From contig NZ_JANZKU010000013.1 of NCBI RefSeq assembly GCF_025642785.1, positions 1 to 64,000 of the forward strand: DNA of 64,000 nucleotides, given 5' to 3'. Positions 26,834 through 35,846 of the stretch are shown piece by piece (within the stretch, counting starts at the first letter, position 1; each line of letters opens with the position of its first letter). A program made the translations under genes and the position numbers. This DNA is from Pseudomonas sp. RIT-PI-AD. Lineage in GTDB: Bacteria > Pseudomonadota > Gammaproteobacteria > Pseudomonadales > Pseudomonadaceae. The notes beneath the pieces are model-generated. The model made no database searches and was not told where the DNA came from. It saw only the letters and a program-made list of their open reading frames with translations.

Positions 26834-28762
26834 TTAGAAGTTCACTCCGAAACTGAGGGCGACGAAGTCGCGGTCCTCCACCGTGCTGTACTTGCCGTCG
26901 AAGAAGTTGGTGTACGACAGGCTGGCGGTGTAGGTGTTCTGGTACTCGGCATCGACCCCGAGGCTGACCGCCTTGCGGCCTTCCTCGAAGTTGGCGCCCG
27001 GGCCCGGCGAATAGCCGTCGACGTCGTGGGACCAGGCCACGTTGGGCTTCAGGTTGACCCCGGCGAAGACGTCGTTGTAGTCCCAGATCGCGCGCACGCG
27101 GTAGCCCCAGGAGTCGGCGGTGGTGAAGCCGTCCTTCTCGCAGCTGCGGCTGACGTTGGGCACGTTGGTGGCGCCCAGGGTGCTGGCGTTGAGCGCCTCG
27201 CAGGTGCGCATGCCGGACAGGCTGCCGGCCAGCGGGCCGGGGCCGAATACCGGGTCGCGGCCATAGCGCGCATCGGAGTTGCTTTCCAGGCCGCCGACGT
27301 GGGTCCAGCCCACCTCGCCCACCAGGGTCAGCCGCTCGGCGCCCATCACCTGGTCGAAGAAGTGGGTGAAGGTGGTCTGCAACTGGGTGATTTCCTTGCG
27401 CCGGTAACCGTGCAGGTCCTCGCCGGCCAGGCCTTCGAGCACCGAGGCGTTGGAGTATGGGCTGGTGCCGCCGATGCTGATCGGGTTGAGGCCGGCGTAG
27501 AGGATGTCCGTGGTGTTCAGTTGCACCGGCGCGTTCGGCCGGTAGCTGATCTCGCCGCTCCAGGCGGTGCCTTCCGGCAGCGTGGTGGAGAAGCTCAGGC
27601 CGTACAGGCGGATATCCTCCGGATACTCGACGAAGTAGCTGGAGTTGCCGGCCATGGCGGCGGCGGCCAGGCGGGCCGCGGTGGCCGGCCCGACCAGCCC
27701 GGCGGCGGCGGTGGACACCCGGTTGATGGTGTTGGCGGCGGCCACCGAGGCGCCCTGGCCGCTGAAGATCGGCAAGCGGCTGTGGTAGTTCATGAAGTAG
27801 CCGCCGAACTCGGTGTTCAGCTCTTCGGCGAAGTAGCGCAGGGCGAAGCCGAACTGGCCGCTGTCGCGGGCGTCGCGGTCGGGCCCGCGGCGTACCACCA
27901 GGCCCTCGTTCCAGGGCGAAGGGGTCACGCCGAGGCCGGACGGGCCGAGGATGCCGTTGATCAGGGCGATGGAGGACGGGTCGTTGCTCAGCACCGCGAG
28001 GTTCATGTCGCAGCCGTCGGCCACCACGTCGGCCTGGGAGAAGAAGGTGCCGCAGTTGTCGACCACCGTCTGGTCCCACTCCAGTTGGTAGAAGGCTTCG
28101 GCGGAGAGGTTGTCGGTGAGGCTCTGCGACACGTAGAACATGTTGACCGGGATCAGGCCTTCCTTGACCTCCGCGCCGGGACGGCGGAAGGCGGAAACGT
28201 CCACCGGGTTGACCGAGTTGATGCCGTTCTGGATGAAGGTGCTCTCGCCCCAGCTCACCACCTGCTTGCCCACCCGCACGGAACCCGGCAGGTCGGCGAT
28301 GTTGTAGTTGTGGTAGATGAAGGCGTCGAGGATCTGCGCGCCGGAGGACTTGGCGCCCTCCTTGCGGTTGTGGTCGTCGATGTCCTTGAACGGCCGGTTC
28401 TCGTCCTTCAGCTCGAAGTCGTACCAGTACTTGCCGCGGACGAACACACCGGTGTCGCCGTACTTCAGCTCCAGGTCGTGGATGCCCTTGAAGATCTTCG
28501 AGAAGGTCTCGCCACGCTTGAAGTTCAGGTGGCCGTCGTCGGAGGTCTGCGACAACCCCTTGCCGCCGTTGTTGACCCCGATGAGATTCCGGTCGGGTTT
28601 CTCGGTGGCCCAGCTGGCGCCGACCGACAGCGAGGAGTCGAACTGCCCCTCGATCTCGCCGATGTTGAACGTCACCGCGGATGCCGGACCGGCGAGGGTG
28701 GACGCGAGGCTGACGGCCACTGGCAGTTTGGCCAGGCGCCAGAGCGGTTTTCTTGTGGTCAT
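26834..28762 (-). CDS. DUF1302 outer-membrane-type protein
   Basis: 642 residues. A signal peptide ends near PASAVTFNIG (~30). The rest has alternating polar/hydrophobic stretches and ends in a C-terminal aromatic (ALSFGVNF), as in outer-membrane beta-barrels. DUF1302 proteins pair with DUF1329 proteins and are thought to form an envelope channel for hydrophobic substrates. It lies upstream of the DUF1329 gene on the same strand, so the two should be co-transcribed. The 226-bp gap up to the ligase gene probably carries their promoter. It resembles what I recall as PA3923. Confidence 0.85.
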   Translation of the reverse strand: MTTRKPLWRLAKLPVAVSLASTLAGPASAVTFNIGEIEGQFDSSLSVGASWATEKPDRNLIGVNNGGKGLSQTSDDGHLNFKRGETFSKIFKGIHDLELKYGDTGVFVRGKYWYDFELKDENRPFKDIDDHNRKEGAKSSGAQILDAFIYHNYNIADLPGSVRVGKQVVSWGESTFIQNGINSVNPVDVSAFRRPGAEVKEGLIPVNMFYVSQSLTDNLSAEAFYQLEWDQTVVDNCGTFFSQADVVADGCDMNLAVLSNDPSSIALINGILGPSGLGVTPSPWNEGLVVRRGPDRDARDSGQFGFALRYFAEELNTEFGGYFMNYHSRLPIFSGQGASVAAANTINRVSTAAAGLVGPATAARLAAAAMAGNSSYFVEYPEDIRLYGLSFSTTLPEGTAWSGEISYRPNAPVQLNTTDILYAGLNPISIGGTSPYSNASVLEGLAGEDLHGYRRKEITQLQTTFTHFFDQVMGAERLTLVGEVGWTHVGGLESNSDARYGRDPVFGPGPLAGSLSGMRTCEALNASTLGATNVPNVSRSCEKDGFTTADSWGYRVRAIWDYNDVFAGVNLKPNVAWSHDVDGYSPGPGANFEEGRKAVSLGVDAEYQNTYTASLSYTNFFDGKYSTVEDRDFVALSFGVNF

Positions 28763-28988
28763 CGACGAGACTCCATGTGTTTTTTGTTATGGCTGCCGGA
28801 CTATAGCCAGCGGCTATCGACGCTTGATCCCTCGAAAGTGTGATTTGCAGCGTCGCGCCGGCGTGACCGGGCAGTCTGTTCGACTGCCCTTCTCCCGTGC
28901 CGGAAAGTGCCCGCCCGAGCACAGCAATTACCAAGCCAAGCGCTTGCTTGGTCGGGCTCCGCCCTACGGCGGGAAGGGCCCCGCTGGC

Positions 28989-30671
28989 TCAAAGGGTGGA
29001 GAGGAATCCACTCTCCTCGCCTTGCCAGCGGGGCACTTCCAGGCGGATGCGTTTCTTGTCCAGCTTGCCCACGCTGGTCTTGGGAATTTCAGTAACAAGG
29101 GCGATCTGGGTAGGTATAGCCCACTTATTGATGTGGCCTTGCTCGACGAAGGGCTTGAGATGCGCTTTCAACGCTTTCACGTCCAGGGACTGTCCCTCGC
29201 GCACCACCAGCAGGGCGAACGGTCGCTCCCCCCATTGCGGATCGGGCACCCCCACCACCGCCACTTCACGCACCGCCGGATGCCGGCTGATCAGGTCCTC
29301 CAGCTCGAGGGACGAGAGCCACTCGCCGCCGGTCTTGATCACGTCCTTGATGCGGTCGCGAATGTCGATGAAACCCATGTCATCCAGGGTGGCGACGTCG
29401 CCGGTGTGCAGCCAGCCGTGTCGCCACAGCTCGGCGCTCTTCTCCGGCTCGCCCAGGTAGCCCTGGGTCAGCCAGGGTGCGCGCAGCACCAGCTCGCCCT
29501 GGGCTTCGCCGTCGGCGGGGAGGAAGCGCCCCTCGTCGTCGAGGATCGCCGCCTCCACCAAAGGCACCGGGACGCCGGCCTTGATCCGGTAGGCGACCCG
29601 CTCGTCCTCGCTGCCCGCCAGCAGGTTCTGGTTCAGGTGGGCCACGGAGATCAGCGGGCAGGTCTCCGACATGCCGTAGGCCGCGGTGAGCTGGATGCCG
29701 CGGGCCAGGGCGGTCTCGTAGAGGCTGCGGGTCAGCGCGCTGCCGCCGATGATCAGCTTCCAGCCGTTGAAATCCAGGCCCTGGGCGCCCTTAGCGTTGA
29801 GCACCATCTGCAGGATGGTCGGCACGCAGTGGGAGAAGGTCACCCGCTCGCGGCGCCAGAGGTCCACCAACAGCTCCGGGTCGTAGCGCCCCGGGTAGAC
29901 CTGCTTCACCCCGAGCATGGTCGCCGCATAGGGCACGCCCCAGGCGTGCACGTGGAACATCGGGGTGATCGGCATGTAGACGTCGCCGCTGCCCATCAGC
30001 CGGGTGCTGTCCTGGGCGCTCAGGGCGCTGGCCAGGGACAGGGTGTGCAGCACCAGTTGCCGGTGGGTGAAGTAGACGCCCTTGGGGTTGCCGGTGGTGC
30101 CGGTGGTGTAGAAGGTGGTGGCCACCGAGTCTTCGTCGAAATCCGGGAAGGCGTACTGGGGGCTGGCGGCCGCCAGCAGCGCCTCGTATTCGCCGAGCTG
30201 GCCCGGCAACTCGACGCCCTCGGCATCGGTGTCGCTGAGCAGGATGGTCCCGCGCACGTCGTTCAACTGCCCGGCGATCCCCTGGTAGAGCGCCGCGAAC
30301 TCCCGGTTGACCAGCACGAAGCGATCCTCGGCGTGGTTCATGGTGTAGAGGATCTGCTCCGGCGACAGGCGAATGTTGATGGTGTGCAGCACCGCGCCGA
30401 TCATCGGGATGGCGAACATGCATTCCAAGTAACGATGGCTGTCCCAGTCCATCACCGCCACCGTGTCGCCGGCCTTCACCCCGGCCGCCTCGAGGGCGCC
30501 GGCCAGGCGCGCGACGCGCTCGTCGAAGGTGGCGTAGCTGTAGCGCACCCGGTCGCGGTAGACGATCTCGCGGGTCTTCTCGTAGCGGCTGCCGGACAGC
30601 AACAGCCGCTTGATCAGCAAGGGATAGCGATATGCGTCCTCGGTCGGCTTGATGACACGGGTCTGCAACAT
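28989..30671 (-). CDS. Medium-chain acyl-CoA ligase (AMP-forming)
   Basis: 560 residues. The ANL (acyl-adenylate) superfamily motifs are present: TFYTTGTTGNPKGVYFTHR (P-loop), the GMSETCP adenine-binding motif, HTGDVATLDDMGFIDIRDR, and a C-terminal Lys in SVGKLDKKRIR. It activates fatty acids to acyl-CoA with ATP. I use the ATG at 30671 (MLQTRVIKPTEDAY) because homologues begin there; the longer frame to 30740 enters the promoter region. It lies upstream of the DUF1302/DUF1329 pair on the same strand and is divergent from a thiolase gene, so the block probably handles a fatty acid or acyl side chain. It resembles what I recall as PA3924. Confidence 0.92.
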   Translation of the reverse strand: MLQTRVIKPTEDAYRYPLLIKRLLLSGSRYEKTREIVYRDRVRYSYATFDERVARLAGALEAAGVKAGDTVAVMDWDSHRYLECMFAIPMIGAVLHTINIRLSPEQILYTMNHAEDRFVLVNREFAALYQGIAGQLNDVRGTILLSDTDAEGVELPGQLGEYEALLAAASPQYAFPDFDEDSVATTFYTTGTTGNPKGVYFTHRQLVLHTLSLASALSAQDSTRLMGSGDVYMPITPMFHVHAWGVPYAATMLGVKQVYPGRYDPELLVDLWRRERVTFSHCVPTILQMVLNAKGAQGLDFNGWKLIIGGSALTRSLYETALARGIQLTAAYGMSETCPLISVAHLNQNLLAGSEDERVAYRIKAGVPVPLVEAAILDDEGRFLPADGEAQGELVLRAPWLTQGYLGEPEKSAELWRHGWLHTGDVATLDDMGFIDIRDRIKDVIKTGGEWLSSLELEDLISRHPAVREVAVVGVPDPQWGERPFALLVVREGQSLDVKALKAHLKPFVEQGHINKWAIPTQIALVTEIPKTSVGKLDKKRIRLEVPRWQGEESGFLSTL

Positions 30672-30835
30672 GGAAATACCTGCACGCCTGATTATTGTTA
30701 TGGAGTCGGGGCACTCTAGAACGGGGCGTCGGCGCATCAATCAGTCAAAAGAATGATTTGCCCGCGAGGGCCTCCCGCAGGCAGCCTTGGCCGCGAGATC
30801 CTCGCGCCGATGCCGACCCCGTCACGGAACCTGTC

Positions 30836-32026
30836 ATGAGCGAAATCCTGATCATCAGCGGTGCCCGCACCCCCATCGGCAGTTACAAGGGCGCGCTCGC
30901 CGGCCTTTCCGCGGTCGAGCTGGGCACCAGCGTCATCCGCGCCACCCTGGCGCGCGCCGGCATCGCCGCCGCGGAGGTCGACGAAGTGCTGCTCGGCTGC
31001 GTGCTGCCGGCCGGCGTCAAGCAGGGCCCGGCCCGCCAGGCGGCGCTCGCCGCGGGCCTGCCGGCCAGCGCGGGCTGCACCACGATCAACAAACTCTGCG
31101 GTTCGGGGATGAAGGCCCTGATGCTCGCCCACGACCAGCTCAAGGCCGGCAGCGCGCGGATGGTGATCGCCGGTGGCATGGAGAGCATGTCCAACGCCCC
31201 CTACCTGCTGCACAAGGGGGCGAAGGCCGGCGAGCCGCGCCCGCACCTGTTCGTCGACGCCCTGGAAGATCCCGGCAGCGGCCAGGTGGTCGGGGTCTTC
31301 GCCCAGGCCACCGCCGACGCCTGCGGCGTCGACCGCGCCGCCATGGACGCCTTCACCCTGGAGTCGCTGCGCCGCGCGCGGGCCGCGATCCAGGCGGGCG
31401 CTCTCGACGCGGAAATCGTCCCGCTGCGGGTCGCCACCCGAAAGGGTGAGGTGCTGGTGAGCCAGGACGAACAGCCGCTAGGCGCCCGCGCCGAGCGCAT
31501 CCACAGCCTGAAGCCGGCGTTCGCCGAGGGCGGCAGCATCACCGCCGCCAGCGCCAGCTCGATCGCCGACGGCGCCAGCGCGCTGCTGCTGACCACCGCC
31601 GCGGAAGCCGCCCGGCACGGCGTGCGGCCGCTGGCGCGGATCGTCGCCCACGCCAGCCACAGCCAGGACCCGGCGGACTTCGCCCTGGCGCCCCTCGGCG
31701 CGCTGCGCAACCTGTTCCGCAAGACCGGCTGGCGCCCGGACAGCGTCGACCTGTACGAGATCAACGAAACCTTCGCCCTGGTCACCCTGCTGGCGATCGC
31801 CGAGTACGGCCTCGATCCGGCGCGGGTGAACATCTACGGCGGCGCCTGCGCCCAGGGCCATCCGGTCGGCTCCACCGGCGCGCGGATCGTCCTCACCCTG
31901 ATCAACGCCCTGCGCAACACCGGCGGCCGGCGCGGCATGGCGACCCTGTGCCTGGGGGGCGGCGAGGCGACCGCCCTGGCGGTGGAACTGATCCCGGATC
32001 AGGCCGCGCTGCGCTGGGCCGAGTAG
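30836..32026 (+). CDS. Acetyl-CoA C-acyltransferase (thiolase)
   Basis: 396 residues. The nucleophilic Cys lies in NKLCGSGMKALM (~90), the second catalytic His in GGACAQGHPVGSTG, and the C-terminal catalytic Cys in TLCLGGGEATAL. It catalyses thiolytic cleavage of 3-ketoacyl-CoA, or the reverse. Some usually invariant positions differ: NETFA in place of NEAFA, GHPVGSTG in place of GHPIGASG, and an unusual segment in the covering loop (DALEDPGSGQVVGVFAQAT). Substrate range may therefore differ from FadA. Start at 30836 (MSEILIISGARTPIG). Its last 28 bp overlap the convergent MFS gene. It resembles what I recall as PA3925. Confidence 0.9.
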   Translation: MSEILIISGARTPIGSYKGALAGLSAVELGTSVIRATLARAGIAAAEVDEVLLGCVLPAGVKQGPARQAALAAGLPASAGCTTINKLCGSGMKALMLAHDQLKAGSARMVIAGGMESMSNAPYLLHKGAKAGEPRPHLFVDALEDPGSGQVVGVFAQATADACGVDRAAMDAFTLESLRRARAAIQAGALDAEIVPLRVATRKGEVLVSQDEQPLGARAERIHSLKPAFAEGGSITAASASSIADGASALLLTTAAEAARHGVRPLARIVAHASHSQDPADFALAPLGALRNLFRKTGWRPDSVDLYEINETFALVTLLAIAEYGLDPARVNIYGGACAQGHPVGSTGARIVLTLINALRNTGGRRGMATLCLGGGEATALAVELIPDQAALRWAE

Positions 32027-33183
32027 GCCGGGGTGTGCGGGAAGACCAGCGCGGCGAGGAAGGTCGCCAGGCCGAAACCCGAGAGCAACAGATAGAGCCC
32101 GATCAGTCCCTGGCGCGGTTCCATGAAGGCGATCAGCGGGATCGCCACGGCGCTGGCGCCGAAGGACAGGAAATAGCGCAAGGCGAAGACCCGCGACTGC
32201 CATTGCGGCGCGACGAAATGCGCGACCATCGAATCGTTCACCGTCACCTGGCCGAACACCGCGAACATGAAGGCCGCGCCCAGCGGGATCACGCTCGCCC
32301 CTTCGGCATAGGCCAGGCCGACCAGCAGCGGCGCCTGGCACAGGGTCAACGCCACGAACGGCAGCTTCAGGCTGAAACGGTCCAGCAGGCGCCCGACCAG
32401 CAGTTGCGCCACCGCGCCGAAGGCATAGGCCAGGCTGACCACCAGGCCGAGGGTTTCCGGCGAGCCGAGCAGATCGTGCAGGCGCTCCTGGAACAGCTTG
32501 GGATAGGTCACCGTGGTGGCGTTGAACACCAGCCCGCTGGTGGCGGTGACCAGCGCGAGGATGCCGAACACCCGGCGCCTGGACACCTGCCCGGCTTCCT
32601 GCCCGCGCAAGGGCGCGGCCGACGCCGCCGGCGAGGCTTCGTCCTTCACGCACAGGGCGAACCACAGGCCCAGCGCCAGCGACACCGCGCCCGGCAGGAT
32701 GAAGGCCGCGCGCCAGCCGAAATGGGCGGTGAGGAAGCCGGTCAGCAGGGCGGCGAAGGCGACGCCGAGGTTGCCCCACATGCCGTTGACGCCGATCGCG
32801 TGCCCGCGGTTTTCCGCGTGGGCGACCAGCATGGCGGTGCCCACCGGGTGGTAGATCGCGGCGAAGACGCCGATCAGGGTCAGCCCGCCAACCAGTACCG
32901 GCACCGAATCGCTCAACCCGGTGAGGATCGCCGACGCGCCCAGGCCGAGGAAGAACAGCAGCAGCATCTGCCGGCGACTCCAGCGATCGCCCAGCCAGCC
33001 GGCGGGCAGCGAGCAGGCGCCGAAGGCGATGAAACCGCCCAGGGACAGCCCGATCAGCTCGGCGTAGCCGAGCCCGAAGGTGGCGGTCATGCCCAGCACG
33101 GCGGCGGGGAAAATCAGCATGAACATGTGGTCGAGCACATGGGCGGCGTTGACGAAACGGATCACGGTACGAGGTCGATTCAT
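31999..33183 (-). CDS. Major facilitator superfamily transporter
   Basis: 394 residues, twelve predicted membrane segments, with the MFS loop motif GWLGDRWSRRQ between TM2 and TM3. Substrate unknown. The ATG at 33183 (MNRPRTVIRFVNAAHVLDHM) is used; the frame from 33219 adds 12 unlikely residues. It is divergent from the AraC regulator gene (87-bp gap), which suggests the regulator controls it. Its 3' end overlaps the thiolase gene by 28 bp on the opposite strand. It resembles what I recall as PA3926. Confidence 0.88.
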   Translation of the reverse strand: MNRPRTVIRFVNAAHVLDHMFMLIFPAAVLGMTATFGLGYAELIGLSLGGFIAFGACSLPAGWLGDRWSRRQMLLLFFLGLGASAILTGLSDSVPVLVGGLTLIGVFAAIYHPVGTAMLVAHAENRGHAIGVNGMWGNLGVAFAALLTGFLTAHFGWRAAFILPGAVSLALGLWFALCVKDEASPAASAAPLRGQEAGQVSRRRVFGILALVTATSGLVFNATTVTYPKLFQERLHDLLGSPETLGLVVSLAYAFGAVAQLLVGRLLDRFSLKLPFVALTLCQAPLLVGLAYAEGASVIPLGAAFMFAVFGQVTVNDSMVAHFVAPQWQSRVFALRYFLSFGASAVAIPLIAFMEPRQGLIGLYLLLSGFGLATFLAALVFPHTPAYSAQRSAA

Positions 33184-33270
33184 GGCGAGGGCCACTCTGG
33201 CGATGGGGTGCCAGGCCATGCTAGGTTGGCAGCCAATCGCCTATCTGACAGAAAAGTCAGCGAATCCGCC

Positions 33271-34044
33271 ATGCTCTTTCAACCCACCCCGGGCGCCACC
33301 TTCGTCGCCCTCGCCCGCGACTACCCCGACGGCGCCCACGTACCGTCCCACCGCCACGCCACCGCGCAACTGCTGTACGCGGCGCGAGGCCTGATGCGCC
33401 TGGTCAGTGCCAAGGGCGCCTGGGTGATCCCGCCGACCCGCGCGGTGTGGATACCGCCGCGGGTGGAACACGAGATCTTCATGTCCGGCGCGGTGCAGAT
33501 GCGCACCCTGTACCTCGCGTCGGCCCCGGCGGGCCTGGAGACCTGCTGCGTGCTGTCGGTGACGCCGCTGCTGCGCGAGCTGATCCTGCGGGCGATCCAC
33601 CTGGAGCAGCGCCCCGGCGAGGACGCCGTGTCTGCCCTGGTACAGGCGCTGACCCTGCATGAGATCGCCGCCCTCGAACGCATGCCGCTGCACCTGCCGA
33701 TGCCCGTCGACCGGCGCCTGCAAAGCATCTGCCGGGCCTTGCTGGAAAGCCCCGAGCACCCCTACACCCTGGAGGACTGGGGCCAGCGGGTGGGGGCCAG
33801 TTCGCGCACCCTCGCGCGCCTGTTCGCCCAGGAGCTGGGCATGGGGTTCAGCGAATGGCGCCAACAGTTGCGCCTCACCGAGGCGCTGCCGCGCCTGCTC
33901 GCCGGCGACAGCGTCCAGCGCGTCGCCCAGGACCTCGGCTACGGCAGCGCCCGCGCCTTCAGCGCCATGTTCCACCGGCTGCTGGGGGAGAACCCCCGCG
34001 ACTACCTGGCGCGCCTCGGCCGTCTCGCCGAGGTCCGCCCTTAG
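33271..34044 (+). CDS. AraC-family transcriptional regulator with cupin sensor
   Basis: 257 residues. The N-terminal cupin-type domain has HVPSHRHATAQLLYAARG (metal/ligand-binding His residues). The C-terminal double helix-turn-helix has TLEDWGQRVGASSRTLARLF and AQDLGYGSARAFSAMFHRLLGENPRDYL, the AraC signature. Divergently placed from the MFS gene, it is the probable regulator of that gene and perhaps of the acyl-CoA block. The ligand is unknown. It resembles what I recall as PA3927. Confidence 0.9.
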   Translation: MLFQPTPGATFVALARDYPDGAHVPSHRHATAQLLYAARGLMRLVSAKGAWVIPPTRAVWIPPRVEHEIFMSGAVQMRTLYLASAPAGLETCCVLSVTPLLRELILRAIHLEQRPGEDAVSALVQALTLHEIAALERMPLHLPMPVDRRLQSICRALLESPEHPYTLEDWGQRVGASSRTLARLFAQELGMGFSEWRQQLRLTEALPRLLAGDSVQRVAQDLGYGSARAFSAMFHRLLGENPRDYLARLGRLAEVRP

Positions 34045-34072
34045 CCGGGCCCGACCCAGGAAGCGCGAGGGC

Positions 34073-34699
34073 TCAGCGCAGGCTGGTGAACGCCAGCTTG
34101 ATGCCCAGCCCGACCAGCACCACGCCCATCAGCCGATCGAACCAGTGCCCCAGGCGGGCGAAGCCGGCCCGCACCCGCGCCTGGCTGAACAGCCGCGCCA
34201 CCAGACAGAACCACAGCCCGGTGGCCACCGCCAGGTAGAGCCCGTAGCCGGCCTGGATTGCCAGTGGCGTGTGCGGGTCGATGACCACGGTGAACAACGA
34301 CAGGAAAAACAGCGTGGCCTTGGGGTTCAGGCCATTGGTGACGAACCCGGACACGAAGGCGCCGCGGGCGCTGCGCGGTGGCGCCGGCTCGCTGTCGAGG
34401 CTCGCCGGCGGTGCCGGGCGGGCGCGCAGCGCCTTGATCCCGATGTACAGCAGGTAGGCGGCGGCCAGCCATTTCAGCGCGTTGAACAGGCTGATCGACT
34501 GCGACACGATCAGGCCGATGCCGAGCAGCGAATAGGTGACGTGGACGAAGATCCCGCAGCCCACGCCGAGGGCCGACCAGGTGCCGGCGCGGCGGCCATG
34601 GGTCACGCTCTCGCGGACCACGATGGCGAAGTCCGGGCCGGGACTGGCCACGGCGAGCAGATGGATCAGGGCGACGGTGAGGAATTCGGTCCAGTACAT
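34073..34699 (-). CDS. LysE/RhtB-family amino-acid exporter
   Basis: 208 residues, six predicted membrane segments. The LysE/RhtB signature is at the N-terminus (LLAVASPGPDFAIVVRES), and the central SGFVTNGLNPKATLFFLSLF is characteristic. It exports amino acids or related compounds across the inner membrane; the substrate is not known. It converges on the AraC gene (28-bp gap) and is divergent from hprA (120-bp gap). Confidence 0.9.
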   Translation of the reverse strand: MYWTEFLTVALIHLLAVASPGPDFAIVVRESVTHGRRAGTWSALGVGCGIFVHVTYSLLGIGLIVSQSISLFNALKWLAAAYLLYIGIKALRARPAPPASLDSEPAPPRSARGAFVSGFVTNGLNPKATLFFLSLFTVVIDPHTPLAIQAGYGLYLAVATGLWFCLVARLFSQARVRAGFARLGHWFDRLMGVVLVGLGIKLAFTSLR

Positions 34700-34819
34700 G
34701 GCGGCTCCACAGGGGATGGTCGGGCCCGCAAGCTGAGCAGGACCCGGCGGACTTGTCCAGGGCCGCGCCCGACTGGCACCCTTGGCGGATCACCGCTCCC
34801 CGCCACAGAAGGTAACCCG

Positions 34820-35779
34820 ATGACCCGCGCCGTGTTTCTCGACCTCAGTTCCCTCGACCTCGGCGACCTCGACCTGACGCCCTTGCGCCAGGCCTTCGAC
34901 GAATTGCAGGTACACGCCGCCAGCGAGCCCGGCCAGGTCGGCGAGCGCCTGCGCGGCGCGCAGGTGGCGATCGTCAACAAGGTGCGCCTCGACGCCGCGA
35001 CCCTCGCCGCCTGCCCCGAGCTGAAGCTGGTGCTGGTATCGGCCACCGGCACCAACAACGTCGACCTCGCCGCGGCGGCCGCCCGGGGCGTGACCGTCTG
35101 CAATTGCCAGGGCTATGGCACCGCCTCGGTGGCGCAGCACACCCTGGCGCTGCTGCTGGCTCTGGCTACCCGCCTGGACGACTACCAGCAGGCGGTACGT
35201 CAGGGCCGCTGGCAGCGCGCCAGCCAGTTCTGCCTGCTCGACTACCCCATCGTCGAGCTGGACGGCAAGGTCCTCGGCCTGCTCGGCCACGGCGAGCTGG
35301 GCAGCGCGGTGGCGCGCCTGGCGGAAGCCTTCGGCATGCGCGTGCTGCTCGGCCAGCTGCCTGGGCGCCCGCCGCGCGAGGGCCGCCTGCCCCTGGACGA
35401 ACTGCTGCCCCAGGTGGATGCGCTGACCCTGCATTGCCCGCTCACCGAACAGACCCGCAACCTGATCGACGCCCGCCGCCTGGCACAGATGAAGCCCGGC
35501 GCCTTCCTGATCAATGCCGCGCGCGGCGGCCTGGTGGACGAACAGGCCCTGGCCGATGCGCTGCGCCGCGGCCACCTCGGCGGCGCGGCGACCGACGTGC
35601 TCAGCGAGGAACCGCCGACCCGCGGCAACCCGCTGCTGGCGGCGGACATCCCACGCCTGCTGGTGACCCCCCACAGCGCCTGGGGCAGCCGCGAGGCGCG
35701 CCAGCGGATCGTCGGCCAACTGGCGGAGAACGCCACGGCGTACTTCGCCGGCGCCCCGCGGCGGGTGGTCGCCGGCTGA
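34820..35779 (+). CDS. hprA: D-2-hydroxyacid dehydrogenase (glycerate dehydrogenase, HprA-like)
   Basis: 319 residues. The NAD-binding motif is LGLLGHGELGSAVA (~145-160). Catalytic residues are Arg in NAARGGLVDE, Glu in LSEEPPTRGNP and His in TPHSAWGSREAR. It interconverts D-glycerate and hydroxypyruvate in the cytoplasm. The start at 34820 has AGAAGGTAACCCG upstream; the much longer open frame upstream is a shadow of the AraC gene. It is followed by rsmC and lysP, an order I also recall in PAO1 (PA4626-PA4628). Confidence 0.9.
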   Translation: MTRAVFLDLSSLDLGDLDLTPLRQAFDELQVHAASEPGQVGERLRGAQVAIVNKVRLDAATLAACPELKLVLVSATGTNNVDLAAAAARGVTVCNCQGYGTASVAQHTLALLLALATRLDDYQQAVRQGRWQRASQFCLLDYPIVELDGKVLGLLGHGELGSAVARLAEAFGMRVLLGQLPGRPPREGRLPLDELLPQVDALTLHCPLTEQTRNLIDARRLAQMKPGAFLINAARGGLVDEQALADALRRGHLGGAATDVLSEEPPTRGNPLLAADIPRLLVTPHSAWGSREARQRIVGQLAENATAYFAGAPRRVVAG

Positions 35780-35846
35780 AGGCGCGAAGGAAACCGGTGT
35801 CCCGGCGCCGCTCTGGTAGAATCGCCGATTTTTCAGGAGGACCCGC

